From the NCBI RefSeq assembly GCF_028372415.1, contig NC_092875.1, positions 56,780,919-56,844,918 of the forward strand: a DNA stretch of 64,000 bases, read 5' to 3'. The position numbers were made by a program, and so were the translations under genes. This DNA comes from Notamacropus eugenii. Lineage: Eukaryota > Chordata > Mammalia > Diprotodontia > Macropodidae. The notes under the pieces are model-generated. The model saw nothing but the letters and a program-made list of their open reading frames with translations. It was not told where the DNA came from and did not search any database. Of this stretch, positions 49,640-60,886 are shown piece after piece; the stretch's first letter is position 1; every line of letters starts with the position of its first letter.

Positions 49640-50220
49640 CATTTGTAGATCATAGAATCACAGAGCTGGAAGGAACCTCAAAGAGTATATAGTCTAGGGG
49701 TGGAAAACCTGCAGCCTTAAGGCTACATGTTGCCCTCTAGGTCTTCAAGTGCTGCCCTTTGACCAAATCCAAACTTCGTAGAACAAACCCCTTCAATAAA
49801 AGGATTTGTTCTGTAAAACTTGGACTTAGTCAAAAGACTAAGAGAGGATCTAGAAGGCCACATGTGGCCTCAAGGCTGCAGGTTCCCCACCCCTGATCTA
49901 GTCCAACCCCCCCAGAAGAAATTCCCTCTACAACATCCCCTACAGCCTCTCCTTGAATATTTCCAGAGGCAAGGAATTCATTACTTTGGAGACAGTCTAT
50001 TCCACTTTAGGACAGCTTCACCTGAAGAAAGGTTTTCCTTATATTGATCTCATTAGCCTGTTTGTAATTTCCACATAGTGCCCCTAACTCTGCTCTCAGG
50101 ACAAAGTGGGACAAATCTGTTTCTACATGATGGCTCTTCAGATATTGAGGTTGCAAACATATGCTCTTTGTCTCTTCTTTTTTTGAGCTAAGCATTCCTA
50201 GTTTCTTTAGCTGTTATACC
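49640..50220 (-). mobile_element. L3/CR1 antisense, interrupted by a hAT MITE
   Basis: Left: ATAGAATCACAGAGCTGGAA. Right: CTCCTTGAATATTTCCAGAG, AAGGTTTTCCTTATATTGAT and GCTAAGCATTCCTAGTTTCT. The two halves join across the MITE. Confidence 0.8.
49695..49895. mobile_element. hAT MITE (TIR GGGGAACCTG type), 201 bp
   Basis: Ends TAGGGGTGGAAAACCTGCAG and CTGCAGGTTCCCCACCCCTG are inverted repeats, extended inward by CTACATGTTGCC against GGCCACATGTGGCC. The flanking 8-mers ATATAGTC (49687-49694) and ATCTAGTC (49896-49903) match at 7 of 8 bases, the duplication size of hAT transposases. No coding capacity. Confidence 0.88.
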
Positions 50221-50289
50221 CCTCCCTAATTCCCCTTTGGCCTCACTGCTCTACTTTAATTGTTCTCTCCAAATTCACTGGTGATTTCC

Positions 50290-50460
50290 TGTATGATACA
50301 GTGGTAAAAATAGCAGATCTGGAGGCAAAAGACCTGATTCAGAATATCAGCTCTGTGATTTACTAGTATCTGTGTAACCTTGAGTGAATTGCAGCCTCTC
50401 TGGGCTTCAGTTTACTCATTTGTAAAATAAGGAAATTAGATTCAGTCAATCAATTATCTA
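50290..50460 (+). repeat. CORE-SINE, forward
   Basis: ATGATACAGTGGTAAAAATA, GTAACCTTGAGTGAATTGCA and CAGTTTACTCATTTGTAAAA. Confidence 0.75.
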
Positions 50461-50505
50461 GTGTTTATAAAGTGCCTACTTAAGAACAACCCTGTTATTG
50501 AGGAA

Positions 50506-50680
50506 TCTTTCCTTCCTTCCTCCTCTCCCACTCCTCCTCTTCCTCTTCCTCCTGCTCCTCCTATTCTTCTTCTCCTCCTCCTTCTCCTTTTCCTTCTTCT
50601 TCTCCTTCTTCTTCTTCTTCTCCCTCTTCTTCTTCTTCTTCCTCTTCTCCCTCTTCTTCTTCTTCTTCCTCTTCCTTTTT
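50506..50680 (+). repeat. (CTT/CCT)n polypyrimidine tract
   Basis: About 175 bases almost all C and T, in TTCTTCTCC words with local mirror symmetry. Frames read as poly-Leu/Ser/Phe (plus) or poly-Lys/Glu (minus) and are not genes. Confidence 0.95.
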
Positions 50681-51529
50681 ATGTTTCTTTCTCTCTTCAG
50701 TTCCCTCATCTGCAAAATGGAAAGCACTTTCCTCGCAGGATTGTTATTGTGTAAGGAGACAACAAGCAAATGCCTATGTATGAACAAGGAGGGAATAAAT
50801 TGGAGTAGTTTCAGAAAGAAGGCACTAAGACTAATTGAGGGCTGGGAAAGGCTCCTTGTAAAAGGATCTCGGACTCAGTAAGTACAAGAAGTTGAGAAAG
50901 CAAGAAAAGCAAAGGTGTAAGATATCAGTATTTATTACTTATAGAGCAGGCGTTCCAGCAAGCACAGTGGAAGAGATGGATAGTTCTAGAGTGAACCATT
51001 TCAGGAAAGAGATGGGTTTAGGAGGATATGAATAAAGGAATGGGCAATGGAGAATGGAAGGCAAGATTTTAACAATGGCCTGCCAAAGGGAACTTCTTTC
51101 TGTCTTTTGACCTCATCAGCCTCCATGCATCCCCACAGCCTCCTTCTCTAAGACACATAAAATCTTGCAGTGCAGTTTCTCTTGGGCTCATCTCCATCTA
51201 CTGGTATCTTTCTCTTTCTTGAAGGTCTAGTTCAGGTCATACGTCCTCCTTAATACCTTCCCTAGAATTCATGGGATTTTGAGCTAGGAGGGAATGCAGC
51301 GATCTAATCTTACAGATTAGGAAATAGAGTCCTTTCTTCCTAAATTTGTCAGGCCCCTCTATTTAACCCTTTCATGGATATTTCATTATTTTTTAACATT
51401 TTTAATCACCAGCTTAAAGTCTGGTCCTATTCATTAAAACAAGGATCTAGCTGTGGGCTTATACTGCATTTACTCTGATGATGATATGCATCCAACCTCC
51501 TGAGCAGAAGAGTGTAGGGAGGTTTAGGG

Positions 51530-51720
51530 TCAGAGGATCATAAACTCTAGAGCTGTATGGGATCTTAAAGGCCATCGGGTCCCACCCCATTTTATAAATG
51601 AGAAAACTAAAGCCCAGATTTATCCAAGGTCACACAGGCAGTTTAAGGGGCAAGATTTGAACTCAGGTCCTTTGAATCTAACATGGTACCATGCTACTTC
51701 CTCCAAACTCTGAGCACAGA
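51530..51720 (-). repeat. MIR/Ther-1 SINE, reverse orientation
   Basis: AGAGCTGTATGGGATCTTAA, TTTATAAATGAGAAAACTAA and TTGAACTCAGGTCCTTTGAA. Confidence 0.8.
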
Positions 51721-51781
51721 CAACTTTCTATCCTTTGGCTCTATGTCTGTCTATGGGTCAGTACCAAATGATTATCTAGTT

Positions 51782-52028
51782 CAATGGTATCAAACTCAAA
51801 TAAAAAGGGAGGCCACTAAACCAAAATACACAAGGATCCCTACAGGCCACGTAATGACTTAGGAATCTGTGTGTGTGTGTCTGTGTGTCTGTGTGTGTCT
51901 GTGTATATACACATATTTTTTATTAATATATCAACACATTAAAATCAAATAGAAACTACATTTTAATCCAGCTCAGGCTTCACTCAGGAGTGTTGTGGGA
52001 TGCACATAGGCTATGTTTGACACTTCTG
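51782..52028. mobile_element. hAT MITE (TIR GTGTCAAAC type), 247 bp
   Basis: Ends CAATGGTATCAAACTCAAAT and ATGTTTGACACTTCTG are inverted repeats. Flanking octamers ATCTAGTT (51774-51781) and ATCTAGTG (52029-52036) match at 7 of 8. The inside carries a TG microsatellite (about 51870-51905). No ORF. Confidence 0.88.
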
Positions 52029-52329
52029 ATCTAGTGAGTGTGAATTATTTACCCAATTAGGGCAGCTCTTAGCTGTCACCTAATGGCAACCCTCATTTCT
52101 TTTTTGACTAGATATATTTCCATAAGCCCTAGTTATATGATCTTGGTATAATGGAGCTAACTTCCCACAAAAAAAAAGAAAAAAATAGCAATGCCTGTTG
52201 CGTTGGAATAGAAAAGATAAAAGCAACAACAATACATAATAAATTCCACAGACCCTCCAAGATTCCCAACCATAGCAAATGGCACATAACCTTATTCATA
52301 CCAAGGAGTTATCATCATCACCACCATCA

Positions 52330-52580
52330 TCAATAATAGTAAGTTAGCATCTGTAAAATACTTTAAGGTTTACAAAACACTTTTATACATATTACCTCAT
52401 TTGATCTTCACAATAGTTCTATGAAGTAGATGATGTTATTTTATAAAAGAAGAAACTCAGGTTGGCAGAGATTAAGTGATTTCTCCAAAATCTCACAGTT
52501 TATAAATATCTGAGGTTGGATTTGAACTCATGTCTTTCTGATACCAAGTCCAACACTTCATCTACCAGGTCTCTGCCTTT
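52330..52580 (-). repeat. CORE-SINE, reverse orientation
   Basis: ACTTTAAGGTTTACAAAACA, AATAGTTCTATGAAGTAGAT and GGATTTGAACTCATGTCTTT. Confidence 0.8.
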
Positions 52581-53319
52581 AGGTTAGCTCTCCCTGGCAG
52601 TATCCCTGTGAATGGACAAAGAAGTGTAGACAATGTAACAAAGTTCCTTCTCAATGTTCCACTTATGTATCCAACAGGAACAATCATCAGAAGACACGAA
52701 GACTCTGAAGGAATTCTGGACTCAGGAATTATGATTAGGGGGTTGTATTTGGGATCCAGGTGGCAGAAGGAAACTTAAGGTCCCATGGCCAGTGACTTTC
52801 TCAGTCTCAGCCAGACCTGTCACTGGCAGGGACTTCTGACCGTATCTCACCATTCCTGGAGTAGTTTGAATAAACCCAGCAGCCTGCCTTGATAAGGAGA
52901 AACCTGCTGCCACCACATTACTCTGATGTCTCTCTCCAACTTTGTCTCCCAGTCCTCTTCTGCCACAGCTGGGTCATGGTATCACTTAACTCCTCTACAT
53001 CTCAGTTTCCCCATCTGTAAGATGAGAGTTACATTTCTTGATCTCTAAGGTTCCTTCCAGCTCTAAATCTAAATCACCTCACTTCTTTCACTCCCCAATA
53101 CATAGTCAAATTTGGTTGTTTCAGTAACTCCTCCCAACATTGAAGTGAAATAGGGAGGGTAGGTGGAATAAGTTCATTCTGTCTTATAGTCATCTGTCCG
53201 GGCTAGATTGCACACTTCTTGAGAGCAGGGACTATGGACAACTTCATCTTTGTATTTCGAATTTTTCAGCTAAGTCTTTCATTTAAGAGGTGCTCATTAT
53301 TAGTAGTAATAATTACCGT

Positions 53320-53520
53320 ATACTGATACAGTTTGCCATTTTCTTCTCCAGCTCATTTTGCAGATTAGGAAACTGAGGCAAACAGGGTTAAGTGACTTGA
53401 CCAGGGTCATACAAGCTAGTAAGTGTCTGAAGCCAGATTTGAACATAAGGAAGATGAGTCTTTCTGACTCCTGGCCCAGTGCTCTTTCCACTACACTACT
53501 CAGATCTTCCATTCAACTTC
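53320..53520 (-). repeat. Marsupial tRNA-SINE, reverse
   Basis: TTTGCCATTTTCTTCTCCAG, TTAAGTGACTTGACCAGGGT and CCAGTGCTCTTTCCACTACA. Confidence 0.85.
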
Positions 53521-54104
53521 TTAAAGTTTGAAATTGTTTTTAAGACTTTATCTAAAGTCATTGTTTAACTGCACTGAGACAGTTAATTCTGTTTTACCCT
53601 TTGACTCTCCTCATTCCCCTTCTACCACTCCAGCCTTGTTCCTTGCCCCTTGCCCCAAACTGTGACCATTCCCCAAGGCTCAGTCTTCCATCCTTGAGAT
53701 CTTCCTTCTGCCCTTTCTTCTTCCATACTTATCCATTCTCATGACTTCAACCATCAATAAATGTTTGGTGGATAGAGGAAGGATAACTCCCCTTATTTTA
53801 TGTCTGCCATGTTATTGACTTTCGAGCTAAAGAGAGATCTCAAAGAATGTCTAGTCTAACAATGCTATAGATGAGGGAACTGAAGAAATAGACTGGCCCA
53901 GGGTCAACTAGGTATGAAGTAGCAGAAAGATTTTATCCAATTCTGAGACCAAATCCTGGCTTCTTTTCACAATATCGCTTTACTTCTCTGTCTCTACACC
54001 CAAATTTGAATCACTAATCTCTAATATGTACCAGAATGCTTTGATTCTTTGACATTTTCCAAATGCAAATAACAAATCTAGACCAGGGCAAGGTGATTTG
54101 ATAT

Positions 54105-54295
54105 GAGAGACAGTGTGACGCAGCAGAAAGAGTTTTGAGAACCTGAATGTAAATTCTGTCCCTGCTACAAATTACCTATGTAGCCTTAAGCTAGTTACTT
54201 AACTCGTCTTGGCCTCTACTTCCCCATCTGTAAATGAGGGAATTATATTAGATGACTTCTAAGATTCTTTTCATCTCTAAATCTAAAGCTATGAT
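54105..54295 (+). repeat. CORE-SINE, forward
   Basis: GACGCAGCAGAAAGAGTTTT, CCTCTACTTCCCCATCTGTA and TTTCATCTCTAAATCTAAAG. Confidence 0.75.
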
Positions 54296-54299
54296 CCTA

Positions 54300-55035
54300 C
54301 TAATACCAACATTCCCTCACACTCCAACCTCCAAGACTAAGGAAAATTTAAGGATGGATGATTTAAGGCACATTTGAGTTACCTGGGATGTCTCTAGAAG
54401 GTGGTCCCCTGAGGAAGGGACACCTAGGCTGAAGACAGTCCCCATGGAGACAGTCCCCATGGAGATGGGTTTAACTTGCCATGTAAGGAGATTTCTGAGG
54501 CTCTTCCAGAACTGGAGGCAGGAGGAGAAAGACAGACAGAGAGAAAAGAGAAGTGAGGAAGGAGAAAGGGGGCCAGGGAAGGAGGGAGGCAGACAGATAG
54601 TAAAGACTTGACAAGATAAGGCAAAAACTATGAGTATCCAAGGACTCAGGGATGGAGTCCAGGTTAACGGTTGGGAGGAGATAGTCCAAATAGTAGTGGT
54701 AAGACTGCTGAAATGGGTCAGGAAATAAGGGGAAGGTAAATTCCCAGGATTCTTCTCAAAGGAAGAAGGTAAGGTAAGTTCTCAAGATGAAGGGAAGGAA
54801 ACAATTTCACGAAGGAGTGCTGAGGCTCTACACAAATCCTCAGAGACATCAAAGGACTTCTGGGAACTGAAGTCAAAGAGGAGCTCATTAGTCTGGCTGG
54901 AGCCCTAAGTGTTATCAAGAGAACCAAAAGCATACTGAAAAGTCTTGGGGACAGAGGAATTTGGACTGTCAGTGGAAGAGCCTGAGTCAGAATGGAAACT
55001 GAAACTTCCAGACCCTAAAGATCTCTGAGCAGAGC
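54300..55035. other. Unassigned intergenic stretch
   Basis: No gene. A 15-bp unit GACAGTCCCCATGGA is present twice in tandem (54434-54463). A short forward L3 end follows at 55035-55105. Confidence 0.4.
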
Positions 55036-55174
55036 TTGGATGACCACTTGTCCTCTTCCATGATGGAAGGTACTTCTAGCTCTGAGATTCTGTAATTCCA
55101 CCAGGAGACGCAACATTTGGAGCTAGTGGCATCCTGAGCTATGGCTATACAAGGCAGACTTGGCATGGTGACAA

Positions 55175-55248
55175 AGCTCCCTCACTCCCATTTCCAATCC
55201 CCCCCAACTCTTCCTCTCTTTCTCAGAGGGCATGGGAGTGAGGGAGCT
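55175..55248. repeat. Perfect 17-bp inverted repeat with 40-nt loop
   Basis: AGCTCCCTCACTCCCAT at 55175-55191 is the exact reverse complement of 55232-55248. The sequence around it does not match any repeat I recognise. Confidence 0.85.
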
Positions 55249-56084
55249 ATAGAGACTAAAAAAATCTCCGGTCATCCTCCCAAGGCACAGCAATGATCAT
55301 GTCCCTCCTCTGTTCCAACATACTGAGTCTTTTTTAAAAGAGGCAGAGTGAATTGTCAGCACTGGAAAGTACCTTAGAGAACTAGTCCAGTCCCTTTGTA
55401 TGTGGGGAAACTGAGGCCTGGAGAAGAAAAATGATTCTCTAGTCAGTAGCAGAGCACATTCAAGGTATCCTGACTCCAATTCCAGTGTTTTAGGGTTTGA
55501 GAGATTTCCCCCCAATATTACAAATCAAAACATCTATGCCTAACTTCCCAAGCCCTTCATAAACCTACTCCACCCCACCAATCTGACCTCATTTCCCAAC
55601 ATCCTCTTGTCTACTCCAGTTAAACGGGTTGATTTTGTTGTCTTAAGAACACACCTTGCTCAACCCCGCCTGATCACTCATTCCCTGAACCATCTCCTCG
55701 GCTTCTGCCACCTTCTTCAGGTACCACAGTCTTCCCACTGCCATCATTCTTTCCCTTCTTCACCCTCCACACCCTCCATTTGCACAAACTGCAGACAACA
55801 AGAGTGCTTTTTCTAGAAGCAAAAGTTCTGGCAAATCCTTCTGAGTTCAAAAGACTTCAGGTTCAACACTAAATTGTGTGACTGTCATCCAAGGACCACC
55901 CTGACTAGGTTTATAGAAAGTTAGCCACCATGTAAGCTGTACGATTTCACCGGGACTCTGTTCTAAGGAGCATATGACCTCAGACTTTTAAGAACTGGAA
56001 GGGACCATTGAGGTCATCTAAGCCAACCTTCTCACTTCTCAGACAAGAACACTGAGGCCTCCAGAGGCTAAGCAATTGGATCAT

Positions 56085-56275
56085 AGGATCATAGACCTAG
56101 AGCTGTAAAGGACCTCATAAGTAATAAGTTCCAACTGCCTTATTTATAAATGAGGAAACTGAGGTCTAATGAAGTTAGGCAATTGCCCAAATTCACAGAG
56201 GTAGTAAATAGCTGAGCCAGGATGCAAATTCAGGCCCTCTAACTCCAAATTCAGCAGCTTTCTTCATGATATGGT
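56085..56275 (-). repeat. MIR/Ther-1 SINE, reverse orientation
   Basis: ATAGGATCATAGACCTAGAG, TATTTATAAATGAGGAAACT and CTCTAACTCCAAATTCAGCA. Confidence 0.8.
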
Positions 56276-56434
56276 CATGAAGAGAAGGAGCACCCACATG
56301 GAAGAAACTATGGTGCCTTGAAGTAAGTATTCATAAAAAAAACAAGGTCTAGAGATAGGGATAGGATAGGATAGAAACTGATTCTGAATCCATTGGTATA
56401 AATTAGGAAACTCCCTTTACCATCAGATCAGCAG

Positions 56435-56670
56435 AGGTAGGTGGCATAGATGAGTCAGAAAGATTCATCTTTCTGAGTTCAACCCTGGCTTCAGACACTT
56501 ATTAACTGTGTGACCCTGGGCAAGTCACATAACCCTGTTTGCCTCAATTTCCTCACCTGAAAAATGAGCTGAAGAAAGGAACAGCAAACCACTCCAGTAT
56601 CTTTTAGAAAATTCTAAATGGGGTCATTAAGAGTCAGACCACAACTGAAAAACTACAGCAGTACCTTCTC
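56435..56670 (+). repeat. Marsupial tRNA-SINE with RTE-like tail, forward
   Basis: GTGGCATAGATGAGTCAGAA (head), GTGTGACCCTGGGCAAGTCA, then GCAAACCACTCCAGTATCTT and AATGGGGTCATTAAGAGTCA (tail). Nearly complete. Confidence 0.88.
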
Positions 56671-57249
56671 TACCATTTGTAATCTTAGAAAGTTGCCCAG
56701 ACTACAGAGAGGTTAAACAACTTGCTCAGTGTCTCACAGTAATATGTGCTAGAGAGAAGACTCAGAGCTGCCAAAGCCACTCTTTATCCACCTTGCCATT
56801 CAGAAAGAAGAGAATAAGCAAATTCTGAAATAATAACTCAAGAGAAGGTCACTTAAATGCATCCAAAAGAAATCTATCCTACCTAAGTTCAGGAAGGGAC
56901 CTGAGTACCTAAGTTTTCTAACCTATTCATTAGTGAAAGTTCCCCAAACCAAGATGTGGTTGATGGAATCTTCAATTTAGAGCTGGACAGAATCTTAGTC
57001 GAACTCTAACCCCTTCATTTTATAGATGAGGAAACTGTAAATGAGAGTCAACATCTAAACTGAGGTCCTTAGACTGGAAAGGCAGTGCTCTTCCCTTTGT
57101 ATTACAGCCCCAGCTGAGAACAGAATGTTCTTTTCAGAATATACCCAAAATGATTGGGAGATTTTCTCACTTGGGTTCTTTACCTCAAGCTCATTGATTC
57201 ATTGTATTTTTCCCTCCTCCTCACAGAAGGGAAGACTAAAGAGAAGCCT

Positions 57250-57440
57250 GAGTGGTAGAGTGGGAAAGAGTAGGTTTGGAGTCAGACAACCTGGGATCAT
57301 ATCCCAGTTCAACCCAGTTACTACCTGTGTAAAATTAAGCAGGATTGAACCTCAATTTTCTTACCTATAAAATTGGAGGGAGGCGCTTGATCAACCTAGG
57401 TATTCTCTAAGATCTTTTCCAGCTCTGAATCTAAGAAACA
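57250..57440 (+). repeat. CORE-SINE, forward
   Basis: GAGTGGTAGAGTGGGAAAGA, TTTGGAGTCAGACAACCTGG and TCTTTTCCAGCTCTGAATCT. Confidence 0.8.
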
Positions 57441-57689
57441 CTCAAGTTACAGCTCTCACCACCTTAGATTGGAATTGACCCCAACACAGGTCATCTCCCA
57501 AATTTCTGAAAGGCAACCTCATTTTGACATTGGCTCCTCATCTTCTCATCATCTCTTAGAGACAATGAGTTCAGCTGTTTGTCGCTGTTCACAAGTTAAT
57601 GATGAAGCATACTCTGCCTTATAACAGGCAACTTCTACAGGTTGGATCCCCAGGAACTCCAACCATTATACAAGGAATACTTTTAGAAC

Positions 57690-58080
57690 ATCAGAATTGG
57701 AAGGACCTCCCCAGATCACCTACCTGAACCTTCCACCCAACAGAAAGCACCCCTTCTACAAGATCCCTGAAAAGTAGTCACTCAGTCACTCATTGAAGAC
57801 TTCTGATAATGGGGAACTGGCTACCATTCCAATCAGATGATCTCACTTTTGATCAGCTGTAATTCTTGGGATCTTTTTCTTATAATGAACTGAAACCTGC
57901 CTCTCTGGTCCTATTTCTGACCTCTTGGGCTAAGCAGAATGAATCTAAACCTTTAAAATACTTGAGGGTAATTACCATGTCCCCCCCACAAAGTGTTGAC
58001 TTCTCCAGCCTAAACACCACCAGTTCATTGACTATATTGAATCATCTCATTATCCTGTTTGTCCTTGTTTAGATGTGTAC
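57690..58080 (-). mobile_element. L3/CR1 antisense
   Basis: ACATCAGAATTGGAAGGACC, GATAATGGGGAACTGGCTAC, TTGACTTCTCCAGCCTAAAC and TTATCCTGTTTGTCCTTGTT. Confidence 0.75.
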
Positions 58081-58640
58081 CGGTTTATCAATGGCTATAC
58101 TAAAAAATTGGTACCCAAAACCTCAAAGTTTGGAAAGAATTTCATTAAATGGAATGGGGGTGGGGACAATGTTGTTGGGGTATGAAAGAAGTTGGGGTAA
58201 AAGAGGAAAATCAAAAAGGGGTGAGTCTTGTTCAGGAGTAGATATGATGATGATTCTAAGTGGTGGGGAGAAAGCATAACTAACTCTTCTGTGATTTTGG
58301 ATAAGATCGATGAGAAGAATAAGGACAAGGGTGGGGAGGCAAGGATGATAGTGAGAATAAATATACACAGGATCAGGATGTGAGGGAGAGAGAAGATGTT
58401 AGGAGTGAGGATTTAGAGAGGGGATCAGGAGGGAGACGACAGAAAGTTGGAGGATGGGAAAGGTGGAGAGCATAAGGGTGGGGGAGGCTAAGTTCTGCAT
58501 ACCAGAGATACTTAATAAATGTGTGTTAAATTTAAATGTTGAAGATCAGACTGACAGAAGGCACCTGGCTGAGTAGACTCTTGAGAAGGTTATCTGTGAA
58601 CTGTTGAGGTTCAAAATTCCTGGTCTTGGTGTTCCTGGGG
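58080..58640. other. Unassigned stretch 5' of CASP14
   Basis: G/A-rich, non-repetitive at sight, apart from TACTTAATAAATGTGTGTTA at 58510. No gene recognised. Confidence 0.35.
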
Positions 58641-58949
58641 TTGCCAGTCTCCTCTCAAGCAGTAGGTCCTAGTTGAGCCTTGCTTGGGTGGTGGCCAGGA
58701 CCTGTGTGCTTTGGTGTTTGGCCAAGTTTCCTTACCCAGGTCTGCGTGAAGGGAGTTTCCCTTTCTCTCATTCAAAAGGAAGTCAGAAAGAGCGTTCAAG
58801 TCACTGGCAGTCAAGGTGATAGTCAGTCTGACACAGACCGTGCTCTCTCCTCCCCACACAAGGCATATTTCCTCTGTCTAGTGTGGCCAAAAGTGAGACA
58901 AAGGAAAAGGAAGGAGTTTGATGATGTACCTGTGACTTGGACCATCCCC

Positions 58950-59050
58950 AGCACTGAAGACTTTCACCTTCCTCCTTCTCCTTCCTTCCTTCTCCAAGAC
59001 CACATCATTCTCTTGACCTTTCTGTTGTGGGGCTGCTGACCTCAGAGTGG
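58950..59050 (+). promoter_or_regulatory. Candidate non-coding first exon of CASP14 (3' end at 59050)
   Basis: A strong donor, GAGTGG|GTAAGTG, has its GT at 59051. A good acceptor, CCTTCCCTTAG, lies at 60797-60807, 46 bases before the CASP14 ATG. Human CASP14 also has an untranslated first exon. The start of this exon and any TATA box are not evident. Confidence 0.35.
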
Positions 59051-59109
59051 GTAAGTGTTGCCCTCTGCACTGGGACTTACCCAAGCCCTGGCTCCCGGGG
59101 AATGGGCCC

Positions 59110-59545
59110 CAGTGACCTCTCACCAACACTCTGTCCTTCTCTCCCTCTTCTCTCCCAGCCCATACTCCTCCTTCTATCTCTCTTCTCTCTCTTCTTTCCT
59201 CTTCCCCTTCTCTCTCTCCATCTCATCCCTCTGTCTTCCTCTCCTGATTTCCCTGTCTATCCCCTTCATTATGCCTCCTCCTCTTGTCCCTCTCCTCCTC
59301 TTCTTATCCTATTCATCCTGTCCTCTGTCCCCCTCCATTCCTTCTCTTTCTCCTCTTCTATCTCTTTATCACCTTTCCCATCTATCCTTTGCTTCATTCT
59401 CTTCTCTTTTCCCCTCATTTCTCTCTTCATCTTCTCTGCCTCTTCTCCTCCTCTCCCCTTTCTCTCTGCTCCCCTCTCACCTCTCTATATCCTCTCCCCC
59501 TCCTCTATTTCCTCTCTGACCCTTCTCTCTCTCTTCCTTCATCCA
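59110..59545 (+). repeat. Pyrimidine-rich tract, about 430 bp
   Basis: A C/T-rich stretch (CTCTCTTCTCTCTCTTCTTT style) inside the proposed CASP14 intron 1. The Leu/Ser/Pro open frames here come from this composition. Confidence 0.9.
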
Positions 59546-59924
59546 TATGGGAACACCTTCATTGTTGACTGGACTAAAGCCAGGTTAGAGCAAATCATTC
59601 ATTCACTCATTCATTAAAGAACTACGTAGTCATTGGCAGCCTCCTCTGGGCAGGGCCCTGTGCTGGGTTCTATGAGACCCAGAGGAATAAGGTCCACAGC
59701 CTCTCCTCTACACAGAGCCCTGAGATAAATCTATAAATAACTACAGCACAAAATTTAGAGAGAGATAGTTTCCTAGGGATTTTGAGAGTGTTCTGATGGT
59801 TCAGACAGTTCAAAGGTAGCATCACACTGCCAGGAGTCTCCCATCCCTTTGGGTCCACCCCCTCCTGTTTAGAGTCTCAGGCTCTGCCATCCTGCCTACT
59901 ACTCTTTTGATGAATTCCCTAGAA

Positions 59925-60080
59925 TCTGGAGAAATCTTGGGGAAAGCACAAGAGCTGGGGTATCAAAGGACTTTGGTTTACATGCAGGTTCTACTACTCA
60001 CTACTTATGTAACCTTGGGTAAGTTACTTTCTCCTCTCTTGCCTGTTTCCCTGTCTGTAAAGCAGAGGGCAGAGATTAGA
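59925..60080 (+). repeat. CORE-SINE, forward
   Basis: GCACAAGAGCTGGGGTATCA, CTTATGTAACCTTGGGTAAG and TGTTTCCCTGTCTGTAAAGC. Confidence 0.7.
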
Positions 60081-60109
60081 TCATCTCTAATCTCTAGATC
60101 ATCTCTTCC

Positions 60110-60375
60110 TCCCTTGGTCCTCTACCAACTTTCCTAGCTTCCTTTGAGATTCAATTCAAATCCCGCCTTTTACAAGGAGCCTTTGACAGTTTCTTCTCTC
60201 TCCTCAGGGCGAATACCTTTCCTCTCAAATTGCCTTGCATTTCCACACTTGTAAGTACACACTTGTTTGCATGGAACCTCCCCCATTAGACATGGCTCTT
60301 CTTGAGGGCATGGAGCATGCTTTTTGCCTTGCTTAGCACCTAAAAACACCTGATAAATGCATCTTGACTTGAACC
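60110..60375 (+). mobile_element. L2 3' end, forward
   Basis: TTTGAGATTCAATTCAAATC, CCCCCATTAGACATGGCTCT and GCTTAGCACCTAAAAACACC. A reverse MIR follows at 60430-60640 (AGAATCAGCAGCAGAACTGG; GTCTCTTGACTCCAAGCCCT). Confidence 0.75.
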
Positions 60376-60853
60376 TTCCAGCCCCAAGTCTTTGATCCTA
60401 CAAAAATCTGTCACTTTTCGGATATCTCGCTCTATAATATGGATGAAGAGATGATAGAATCAGCAGCAGAACTGGAAGAGATACAAGGGCTCATCTATTC
60501 CCCCCAATTTTAGGGATGAGGGAACTGAAACCTAGAGAAATAAAGGCCATGCATGGGCAGAATCTGGCATCACTGAGGCTCCAATCCTGGTCTCTTGACT
60601 CCAAGCCCTGTGTGCTTCCCATTACACTATGTATTATCTCTCCCCAAAAGAGGGGAGGGGGACCACAGGACTTTGGGATCTCTTCAACTCTACCTCCCCT
60701 GAGGAATGCAGTGGGAAACATTTCCAGTCCCTATACTTCTCTGTCCTCCCCAGAAAAGCTTCTACCTGACTACTCTGCGTCAACTCCACCCTGACCCCTT
60801 CCCTTAGGATCCAACCAAAGGCCCTGGGCGTTAGGACAAGAGCAAGAGGAGAC

Positions 60854-60886
60854 ATGAGTTCAGAAGCTGAGCAATCTACAGATCAG
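60854..60886 (+). CDS. CASP14: CASP14 first coding exon (residues 1-11)
   Basis: GAGACATGA context; encodes MSSEAEQSTDQ; donor GTAGGT at 60887. The exon probably begins at 60808, after CCCTTAG, giving 46 bases of 5' UTR. Confidence 0.9.

Noticed and set aside
50461-50881. Leu/Phe-rich plus-strand and Lys/Glu-rich minus-strand frames
   Set aside because: Read-out of the CTT/CCT tract; no conserved motif.
59027-59617. 196-residue Ser/Leu/Pro frame before CASP14
   Set aside because: Pyrimidine-rich tract; overlapping frames are equally open, and it lies in the likely CASP14 first intron.
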